The notes under the pieces: generated by a model | Databases searched by the model: none | What the model was told of the DNA's origin: nothing | Seen by the model: only the letters and a program-made list of their open reading frames with translations | From: Actinomycetota bacterium | GTDB lineage: Bacteria > Actinomycetota > Actinomycetes > Nanopelagicales > Nanopelagicaceae | NCBI GenBank assembly: GCA_014377015.1 | Contig: JACMQL010000011.1 | Location: forward strand, 62,001 to 126,000 | Reading direction: 5' to 3' | DNA length: 64,000 nt | Shown: in pieces, positions 56,830-64,000 of the stretch | Position numbering within the stretch: position 1 is the stretch's first letter | Layout of the letters: each line of letters begins with the position of its first letter | Translations under genes and position numbers: made by a program

Positions 56830-57438
56830 TCAAACGTTAAGCAATACGTACATATAGCCGCCGACAGTGGAATCCACTCTGCCAGCCGCTTCAGTCTTAG
56901 TGGAGCCGGTGCTTCCAAAGCTCGAGATGAGAAATAGTCTCTCCCCAGTTTGCACGGAACGTACGAATTGGAGAACTTTTGAGTAATTTCCCGCCACAGA
57001 AAATTGCACAGGTACTACGATGAAATTACTAGAGGTTATTTTGGGGTCAGTTACGACGTCTGAACTTTCTGGATCCGTTCCTCCGGTGTTTGGCGTATAG
57101 GCCCTTGCATCATTGACCGTTATGGATTTCACGGTCACTTCATGAATATTGGCAAGCGAATTTAATTCAGTTACAAATGAGGAAATTTCTGCCTGAGTCG
57201 GTACTGAGGTCCGCAAGCGCACCAGATCCGCTTGCATTGCAGTAATATTCTGATAATCAACTTTCAGTTGGGCTAGCTGTACCTCGTCTTTTACATTCTG
57301 GGCTACAACGGATTCGCGACTTTGATTAGCTGTGGAAATCTTGGTGAGTTGCGGTTGAATACCCACCATCCAACCCAATGCAAAAATCACAACACTTACA
57401 AGGGCGCTCCCCCATAACCAGGCCCGATTTCTTGTCAT
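56830..57438 (-). CDS. pilO: Type IV pilus assembly protein PilO-like
   Basis: One N-terminal TM, coiled coil, alpha/beta domain; downstream of pilM-pilN-like genes with 4-bp overlap. Confidence 0.82.
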   Translation of the reverse strand: MTRNRAWLWGSALVSVVIFALGWMVGIQPQLTKISTANQSRESVVAQNVKDEVQLAQLKVDYQNITAMQADLVRLRTSVPTQAEISSFVTELNSLANIHEVTVKSITVNDARAYTPNTGGTDPESSDVVTDPKITSSNFIVVPVQFSVAGNYSKVLQFVRSVQTGERLFLISSFGSTGSTKTEAAGRVDSTVGGYMYVLLNV

Positions 57439-58103
57439 GAGATATTCCCGACGTTGGAAAAGCGATGGCTAAACGCATCTTGGTTTATATGCATTGTGAT
57501 ACTCACGGCGTACGTGCCTGACTCATTTCGAACTACAGACCCAGGAGAAGCGTCTGCGTACCCTTTAAGTGAAGTAAGAGAAATCAACCAAGCCGGAACC
57601 TGTGGCAAAGTGGGACTTATGGCAGTAAAACTTAATGTTGCGATGCGCGCTCCTTGCAGAGGCACAGTTGCTTGTGTGTAAGGAGCAAAGGGAGTCGCAG
57701 CATCAATTTTAATTGTTTCTATCGCAACATTTCGTGGCAGTGTTGCTTGGACTGAACTTAGGTACTCCTGCCAATCAATCTCTGTCGCCGTGCCAATTCG
57801 TTGAGCTACTTGCAAAGTGCTTAATTCATTTTGAACTCGGCGAACTTCACTGTAGATCCTCTGTTGCGACTGCAAATAGATCGTATTCGCCTGCGCGATA
57901 GCTAAGTCTCTCTGGGCTTGTTGAGCTTGTGCACCTAGTAGGGCTGCGCAACCCGCAATCAGAATTGTCAAAAATAGAAGTGAGATTCCGATTCGGCGGC
58001 GAATCACTTTAGACTTTCGCTTATAACGAAACTCAGGAGGAAGAAGGTCAATCTTTGAGTCTCCGCCTAGGATTAACTCAGGTGCTCTGGTCAAAGTAAT
58101 CAT
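57435..58103 (-). CDS. pilN: Type IV pilus assembly protein PilN-like
   Basis: DLLPPEFRYKRKSK followed by TM and coiled coil; 4-bp overlap with pilM. Confidence 0.85.
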   Translation of the reverse strand: MITLTRAPELILGGDSKIDLLPPEFRYKRKSKVIRRRIGISLLFLTILIAGCAALLGAQAQQAQRDLAIAQANTIYLQSQQRIYSEVRRVQNELSTLQVAQRIGTATEIDWQEYLSSVQATLPRNVAIETIKIDAATPFAPYTQATVPLQGARIATLSFTAISPTLPQVPAWLISLTSLKGYADASPGSVVRNESGTYAVSITMHINQDAFSHRFSNVGNIS

Positions 58104-59212
58104 GCAAGACTCCTCAGCGCTAGACCAAGGGCAACGGAAAATGTTGCAGACTTTCTCTTACTAGCTGACTTCATTTTCCGAGGCAGTGTCACCATTGCAA
58201 ACGGATCAGGCTGGGAAACTGGAAGCACGATTACTTCACTTAGAGCTTCAGCTAGACCAGCCAGTTGTGCTCCCCCGCCAGTCAAAAACACCTGTTCTAC
58301 TGATTCTTCTGGACGAGTGTTATCAAAGTAATTGATGGTGTTACGCAAGCTTCCCAACAGTTCGTTCGAGATGTTCCGCAGAACCTCCAAAGTACGAGGA
58401 TCATCTGCCAAGGTTTCCTCTGACTGGCACTTGCTGCAGGCGCAGTTACTTGTCGTTCCCGTGATGCCATCCTCTCGCTCCCAGGAGGAGATGAAACGCA
58501 ATTGGTTCTTTAATTCTTCGGCTTGCGCGAATGGAATTTCCAGACGAGTTTGCAATGCCTGCGTAAGGTCCTCCCCGCCAAAGGGGATGATTCGCACGAA
58601 CCATGGAACGCCATCTCGTGCGATAACAATTGTTGTCGTACTTCCACCAATATCGATGAGAGCAACAGTCCCTTTGATCTGTGATCGTCCCAATAAAATT
58701 CGGGAAAGCGCAAACGGAATTAATTCAATCTCAACAGCCGTCAATCCGGCTCTCTCAGCCGCCATGATGTTCGCCACTACTGCGTTCTTCTCGGTAGCGA
58801 TCAGTAATCCATTGATAGACGGGCCGTTATCTCCCTCAGATTCCGATATGGGATAGAAATCAAAGATCGATCCCTCCATCGACATCTGCAACATACTCTG
58901 CACGTGAAAAGGGAGTGACTCACGAATTTGCTTGATGGAAGTTTTAGGTAAGGACAAGTCACGAACTAATGTGCGTTGGTTTCCCGTCCCTAGAATTACA
59001 TTCTTACTTTTGAATTTGCCCTCACACCACAATTTCTTCAATGCGGCATTTACAGCATCAGGCTGAATTACTTCGCCGCGGCTGACTGCCCCCACGGGAA
59101 GATCCACAGAGTGATAGCGAAGTAGGCTCGGTTTCGACTTACCGCTGGACTTAAGTTCCACTCCGCGAATAGCGGTACTGCCGATATCTAGGCCCACAAT
59201 TGTTGCGCTCAT
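58100..59212 (-). CDS. pilM: Type IV pilus assembly protein PilM (actin-like ATPase)
   Basis: IVGLDIGSTAIRGVEL, VALIDIGGSTTTIVIARDG, VEQVFLTGGGAQLAGLAEAL; Cys cluster NCACSKCQ. Confidence 0.92.
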   Translation of the reverse strand: MSATIVGLDIGSTAIRGVELKSSGKSKPSLLRYHSVDLPVGAVSRGEVIQPDAVNAALKKLWCEGKFKSKNVILGTGNQRTLVRDLSLPKTSIKQIRESLPFHVQSMLQMSMEGSIFDFYPISESEGDNGPSINGLLIATEKNAVVANIMAAERAGLTAVEIELIPFALSRILLGRSQIKGTVALIDIGGSTTTIVIARDGVPWFVRIIPFGGEDLTQALQTRLEIPFAQAEELKNQLRFISSWEREDGITGTTSNCACSKCQSEETLADDPRTLEVLRNISNELLGSLRNTINYFDNTRPEESVEQVFLTGGGAQLAGLAEALSEVIVLPVSQPDPFAMVTLPRKMKSASKRKSATFSVALGLALRSLA

Positions 59213-59227
59213 AGCGATTCCCTCTGC

Positions 59228-60034
59228 TCACATACTGCCGTCGAGTCCAACAAGTGAAAGATAGGTCCGGACGATTGGAGCACTGAACAGGACGGCGACC
59301 CATGCGCCCACCATCATCCACGGACCGAATGGAATCCCCGTCTTATGATTCACGCTGCGTTTAATAAGCAGTGCAATGGCAAATAGCGCTCCTAACACGA
59401 AGGCTGCTACTGCGCCAGTAATAACGACGCTCCAACCTAGGTATCCTAAAAAAAGCCCGATAACACCTGCGAATTTCACATCTCCGAAGCCCATTCCACC
59501 CGGATATGACAAAGCAATAACTAGATAGGCAACCCACATTGCGGCGGCCGAAATAATCGCCCGTATAAGAGGAGCAAAATTTCCACTTGTGAAACTAGCA
59601 ATGCCAAGAAAAATAATCCCAACTGCATAACTTGGTAAGACGATCCAATTAGGCAGTGTATGAGTATCGATATCAATCATTGTTAAAGCAATGCTTATTG
59701 ATGCCAAGTAGAGAAAAGCGAGAAGCAGAAATGATTCATTAATCCCCAGAGCAGGTTGTGCAAACTTAGATCCGACTAGTGCGAAGAATCCGGCGGTCAT
59801 CAACTCAATGAGGGGGTATCTCACGGAAATGCGAAGACCGCAGGCGCGACACTTTCCGCGAAGAAGCAACCAGGAAAGCACTGGGATATTGTCGATTGGT
59901 CGAATTTTGGTTAGGCATTGTGAACACGCGCTCGCAGGGGTGACGATAGATATCTTCTTTGGCACCCTGTAGATCACAACATTGAGGAAGGATCCGATGA
60001 ATAGGCCCACGAACCCGAGAAGGATTGCCGTCAA
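59228..60034 (-). CDS. pilD: Prepilin peptidase (A24 family)
   Basis: GSFLNVVIYRVPK, CSQCLTKIRPIDNIPVLSWLLLRGKCRACGLRISVRYPLIEL, GMGFGDVKFAGVIGLFLG. Confidence 0.95.
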   Translation of the reverse strand: MTAILLGFVGLFIGSFLNVVIYRVPKKISIVTPASACSQCLTKIRPIDNIPVLSWLLLRGKCRACGLRISVRYPLIELMTAGFFALVGSKFAQPALGINESFLLLAFLYLASISIALTMIDIDTHTLPNWIVLPSYAVGIIFLGIASFTSGNFAPLIRAIISAAAMWVAYLVIALSYPGGMGFGDVKFAGVIGLFLGYLGWSVVITGAVAAFVLGALFAIALLIKRSVNHKTGIPFGPWMMVGAWVAVLFSAPIVRTYLSLVGLDGSM

Positions 60035-61668
60035 TTAATCACCACATCTCTAATTGTGAGGCGATCACCGAGAACACCAGTGCCGGGAGGGGAGAAGACC
60101 TCGCCGGTGCTTAAGTTCACATTTGGCAAACCGATAGGCACAAAACTCAATGTAAATGGGGAACTAGTTGAAATCGAAGATGCATACATCTGTCCGCGCC
60201 AAATATCGCCCGAATTAGAAATAGGGCACGGGGAGTAGACAAAGGCGTTCACCAGAGTGCTGACATTCACGTTATTACCGATGCTTGATGAACCGCTCGG
60301 ACAGGTAGGTGTGTTGTCCTGCACATTATCCGGGATGACAATCCACAAACGCTTGGCAGTGTTGTTGGACGAGGCTATTGTGTTTGAACTCAAGGTGAAA
60401 TTGTTCGCCAAAATCAGCATGTCACTTGTAAGTGCAAGATCGATATTTCGAAGATCAGTATTTGCCCCGCATCCACGGGTATCAATGATTATTGGCATTG
60501 CCGAATTCTGTGCTGTGCGTAACGCATTCGCTAAGTTACTCGACGAGCATGAGGATAAAGTTTGTGTTGCAAAAGGAGTCCCAGCCGACACCAGCCATTC
60601 GTTGGCATTGAATGAAAAATCAATCCAACGCGGAACTGTAGGGATTGCGGGGGTAACTATCCCGCTTTTACGTGTGGTAATCGTGCCTTTTATCGAGGCG
60701 GCCGCGCCCGAGAAAGTGCCTGCTGTGACGAATGAGCCACCGACAGATGACCTGGCATAGAACATCGAGTTTGCAACGCCAGGTCCAACAACGATACTTC
60801 CACCGACCTTGCCGGAGATTGAAACGGATCCGGACGAGTAAATATCTCCGTCCACAATTGCGGGTTTTGCGACATTTACATACCCAAGTCCATTGGCACT
60901 ATGTGAAATTACATTGCCGGTCACCTCGCCAGAGACAATGCTAACGTCATTGGTCGCGTACAAATCACCGTCAATTGTGCAGCCACTTGTTACCGAGGCA
61001 GATCCATTGCCCAGAATCAAATCGCCTTTGATTACCGAATGAGAAGTGCAAGTAACACTTCCCGATAAATACTGAATACTTGGTTTTGTCGTAGATCCTT
61101 GATTTAAAGTTAAATTATTTATCGTCGGGTCCACTTGTGAAAAAGCGTACATTGCTGCGCCGCTCGGAACAATCGAACTCGACGCTGGTGTTGGCGTGTA
61201 CGGATAAATTGCCTCTACTCGTCGAACATCTTGCGAAGACTGTCCTGCAACTCCGAATGAAGCGGCATGGCCGGTGGAAATCAGTCGTAAACGTGCGGCA
61301 CCTGCGTTAGTTGGACATCCCGTTACCCAACTCGAATCAACATCACCTGGTGAAGTCGCCAATGTGGAATACGAAATCTTCACAGTAAAGATGGGACTCG
61401 TCGTACTTGAATATTCTGGCTGGCAAGTTGATGCAGCTAATTTGGCTGCGGCGAAATCTATACCTGCCGTGGCTGCCGCTTCAGCTTGCACGCCGGCTCG
61501 TGTTGAACTTGTAAAACCGACTGCATGCAGAGACATCGTTGTGCTCGTAACAGCCACGGCGCTGGATACACCCATGACTCCAAGCACGCCAATAAGTGCT
61601 GCCCCTGCCTCTCGGGTACCCGTGGCGGCGAGTCGCCGATACGTCGCTCCAATAGTCTTCAGAAGCAT
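60031..61668 (-). CDS. PilX-like minor pilin/adhesin with bactofilin-like beta-helical region
   Basis: N-terminus TREAGAALIGVLGVMGVSSAVAVTSTTMSLHAVGF then AAATAGIDFAAAKLAA; central SGSVTCTSHSVIKGDLILGNGSASVTSGCTIDGDLYATNDVSIVSGEVTGNV. Confidence 0.65.
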   Translation of the reverse strand: MLLKTIGATYRRLAATGTREAGAALIGVLGVMGVSSAVAVTSTTMSLHAVGFTSSTRAGVQAEAAATAGIDFAAAKLAASTCQPEYSSTTSPIFTVKISYSTLATSPGDVDSSWVTGCPTNAGAARLRLISTGHAASFGVAGQSSQDVRRVEAIYPYTPTPASSSIVPSGAAMYAFSQVDPTINNLTLNQGSTTKPSIQYLSGSVTCTSHSVIKGDLILGNGSASVTSGCTIDGDLYATNDVSIVSGEVTGNVISHSANGLGYVNVAKPAIVDGDIYSSGSVSISGKVGGSIVVGPGVANSMFYARSSVGGSFVTAGTFSGAAASIKGTITTRKSGIVTPAIPTVPRWIDFSFNANEWLVSAGTPFATQTLSSCSSSNLANALRTAQNSAMPIIIDTRGCGANTDLRNIDLALTSDMLILANNFTLSSNTIASSNNTAKRLWIVIPDNVQDNTPTCPSGSSSIGNNVNVSTLVNAFVYSPCPISNSGDIWRGQMYASSISTSSPFTLSFVPIGLPNVNLSTGEVFSPPGTGVLGDRLTIRDVVIN

Positions 61669-62237
61669 GGTGAACTCACAGTTGCTGACAAAGAAATGTA
61701 AGTCATAGTGTTCATAAGAACGTAAGGATGCGATCCGGCTGCCACATCGAATTTTAATTCGACTCGCCCGCCACTGGGGGCGTTGAATACTTTCCCGGTA
61801 GCGGGATCCGAAGGTGAAATTCCGGATCCTAATAAAGTCCAGATTCCCTGTGGCCCACCGCTAGGAAGTGCAATTACGCTAGCTGGAGTGGTTCTTTTGG
61901 TATAGACAGACCCGCCGTTGGTTGGCGTGTAATACCAAGCCTGGCATGAAGCCGCCGTCGTGCGCGGATCCGAACCAACCGTGCGAGCCATGAGTAATTG
62001 TGTTCCTGCCACAGGGTCACTTGTCACTGTTATTGCAGAGGCATTACGCACTCCGGTTTGAATTGATCGTACAACTTGTTGAGCAGTGTTGGCTGCCGTG
62101 GTGACAGTTTGAGCAATTTCTTGAGTTCGGATTCCGTTGACAAAAATTCCGGCACCAATTCCTAGAACAATTAAAGATAGCCCGCTGCTGATAAGAAGCT
62201 CGATAAGCGTGAACCCACTCGAATCATTTCGCTTCAT
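61659..62237 (-). CDS. Prepilin-type N-terminal cleavage/methylation protein (PilW-like)
   Basis: MKRNDSSGFTLIELLISSGLSLIVLGIGAGIFV; ATG at 62237 preferred over 62369. Confidence 0.85.
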   Translation of the reverse strand: MKRNDSSGFTLIELLISSGLSLIVLGIGAGIFVNGIRTQEIAQTVTTAANTAQQVVRSIQTGVRNASAITVTSDPVAGTQLLMARTVGSDPRTTAASCQAWYYTPTNGGSVYTKRTTPASVIALPSGGPQGIWTLLGSGISPSDPATGKVFNAPSGGRVELKFDVAAGSHPYVLMNTMTYISLSATVSSPCF

Positions 62238-62239
62238 TT

Positions 62240-62716
62240 CTAAACCGCTCTCTTCACAAATATGAATGTGACGGCGGATGCGATTGGTGTCGTCGCACTT
62301 AGTTTTGTGACTGAGACTGCCGCGCGGACAACGCCTGGGTAAGTGGCAGGACATGTCGGAGCACTCCAAGTCGGAACCAAAGTAACTCCGCGGGGATCAA
62401 CCACCGGCGCGGGTGTAACAGCAAGAAATTGCGTAATATCCGCGCAACTTGGTGTCGTTGCTTGCTGCGAGCGCACTGCGCGCGCACCCTCAATTTGTTC
62501 ATTCACAATCTGTGTCGCGGTGGCAATTGTGGTATTCGTCGCTGTGTCTTTCACTGAATTAAGCAGCAGTGGAATATATGACATCGCCATAATGCTGAGT
62601 AAAAACATTGAGACAACTACTTCGAGAATTCCGAAACCTGCCTCGGACGTTACCGCGTTGTTGCTCGCTGCTTCAGCTAGTGGAGTTAGAGAGGGGGAAG
62701 TTCTCTCGGCTTGCAT
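62240..62716 (-). CDS. PilV-like prepilin
   Basis: SEAGFGILEVVVSMFLLSIMAMSYIPLLLNSVKDTA (G|F processing site). Confidence 0.8.
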   Translation of the reverse strand: MQAERTSPSLTPLAEAASNNAVTSEAGFGILEVVVSMFLLSIMAMSYIPLLLNSVKDTATNTTIATATQIVNEQIEGARAVRSQQATTPSCADITQFLAVTPAPVVDPRGVTLVPTWSAPTCPATYPGVVRAAVSVTKLSATTPIASAVTFIFVKRAV

Positions 62717-62850
62717 TTATTCACCTGCCTTTATCTGCATTTGTATCTATTTGTTTTGCTTTCGGGGAAGAAAGTTGTGCGAGTGACTACGAGGTGAGGG
62801 ATGTGGACCTTTCGTCCAGCACCCCGTAGCCACTCAACCCTGGCTAAGCT

Positions 62851-63327
62851 CTAAGGAGCCGTACAGGTTGTCGGGAGCGGTGTGACTGTGCCCGCGACCT
62901 TCGCCACTCCAGCAGTGTCGGTGAGGAAGAAGACGTTATTAGTCACGCTCTTGGCAGCGATGCAGAAAGAACTTGTGGTTGCCTTATAGGTAATCGTTCC
63001 AACGACAGATGAACTAATTGTGTAACCCTCGGCGGGGGTGATAACTGTGCCGATATCTACGGCGGTGATTGGTAATGAGCCAGTGGTGGTCTGAGCGGAA
63101 ATTACGGCCGTCTTGGCGTTTGTAAGATCGGACTGAACTGCGCTGTCTTTGGCATTATTTTGGACGTTGAGGTAGACCGGGATCGCGATAGCGGCGAGGA
63201 TGCCGATGATCACAATTACGACGAGGAGCTCAATAAGGGTGAAGCCCTTATCTTTGACATTTTGAGACTGAAGCTCCCTTAGGGAAGAGCGGCGAACAGA
63301 TAGTTCGCCAGCAACGCGAGAAATCAT
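62851..63327 (-). CDS. pilA: Major type IV pilin
   Basis: KDKGFTLIELLVVIVIIGILAAIAIPVYLNVQNNAKDSAVQSDLTNAKTAV; ATG at 63327 after AAAAGGATG. Confidence 0.93.
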   Translation of the reverse strand: MISRVAGELSVRRSSLRELQSQNVKDKGFTLIELLVVIVIIGILAAIAIPVYLNVQNNAKDSAVQSDLTNAKTAVISAQTTTGSLPITAVDIGTVITPAEGYTISSSVVGTITYKATTSSFCIAAKSVTNNVFFLTDTAGVAKVAGTVTPLPTTCTAP

Positions 63328-63626
63328 GTGTGCATCCTTTTCGGTCGAATACTGCACGGACTATGCCGGCGTATGGTTTTAGGAACCAGTTCAGTAAGCG
63401 CCTTGCCTATCGAACCCCCGCAAGATCCAGGTTGACCCTGGTTCCATCTGGTATCGGAACCTTACAACTGTAAATGACAAAATGTAAAGTGTTTTAGTAA
63501 AATACAAGCGTGTAATTCCCGATTTGGGTGAAATCGTGGATAACAAAAAGTAAAGTGAATTTGTAATGTTCAGGAGGTAAACAGATTCCGCCTGCGCGAG
63601 GAATTCACAAGCGCTCTCTTCAGGGC

Positions 63627-64000
63627 TTACTTGATGAGTTTTGAGATATTGAAGATAGGCAGATAGAGAGCCACGACCATGCCACCGATGACAACCCCAA
63701 GAAAGGCGACCATTAGAGGCTCAATCATGGCTGTCAATTGCTCAGTTGCCGCCTCAACTTCTTGGTCGTAAAAGTCCGCGATCTTGTCGAGCATCACTTC
63801 CAACGAGCCGGCGCCCTCACCAACCGCGATCATCTGCACCACCATTGGCGGGAAAACACTCTCGTGCGCCATAGGCGCCGCGAGAGAATTTCCGTTTCGG
63901 ACGGAATCAGAGACCTTTTTGAGCGAATCCTCTATCACCCAGTTGCCAGAAGTTTCGCCCACGATTTGCAGGGCGCGCAGAATCGGAACTCCGGCGCCGA
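63627..64000 (-). CDS. pilC: Type IV pilus inner-membrane platform protein PilC/GspF (runs off right edge)
   Basis: GAGVPILRALQIVGETSGNWVIEDSLKKV...FPPMVVQMIAVGEGAGSLEVMLDKIADFYDQEVEAATEQLTAMIEPLMVAFLGVVIGGMVVALYLPIF; frame open to window end. Confidence 0.95.
   Translation of the reverse strand, partial: GAGVPILRALQIVGETSGNWVIEDSLKKVSDSVRNGNSLAAPMAHESVFPPMVVQMIAVGEGAGSLEVMLDKIADFYDQEVEAATEQLTAMIEPLMVAFLGVVIGGMVVALYLPIFNISKLIK

Noticed and set aside
63327-63480. Canonical c-di-GMP-I or -II riboswitch upstream of pilA
   Set aside because: Conserved core sequences of either class are not apparent; kept only as an uncharacterised structured leader.
1-64000. Mobile elements, phage, toxin-antitoxin or known antiphage defence systems
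   Set aside because: No transposase, integrase, restriction, Cas, retron RT, TA or other defence-type protein recognised among the ORFs.

Overview
The window is a gene-dense, roughly 48-50% GC (by eye) bacterial chromosome segment with actinobacterial character: HspR-regulated dnaK-grpE-dnaJ-hspR operon, MFS-thymidylate kinase fusion, long K/A-rich topA tail, H+-pyrophosphatase, TAP-like hydrolase. A small-genome freshwater actinobacterium is a guess, not a demonstrated assignment. I support about 58 CDSs, two tRNAs (Thr-CGT, Gly-CCC), one HAIR operator and several repeats or structured elements. I see no CRISPR array, transposase, integrase or rRNA. The most interesting regions are: (i) a CDP-3,6-dideoxyhexose glycan cluster (about 19.0-29.7 kb, flanked by tRNA-Thr) with a ThDP enzyme that suggests a branched, yersiniose-like sugar; (ii) a DUF3494 (ice-binding-like) secreted protein with a Pro/Thr-rich stalk, translationally coupled to a class F sortase but lacking LPXTG and a C-terminal TM; (iii) a compact type IV pilus operon (pilC-pilA-V-W-X-D-M-N-O) with a PilX-like protein carrying a bactofilin/beta-helix-like region, a PilM with a Cys cluster, and a pilin 5' leader with mutually exclusive pairings; (iv) an NRAMP homologue with a non-canonical metal-site signature, coupled to a PRC/MgtE_N/CBS protein; (v) a perfect 12-bp-arm hairpin with a minus-strand T-rich tail upstream of dnaK, possibly ending a small RNA; (vi) a threonine aldolase ORF that ends inside the antisense of a tRNA gene.
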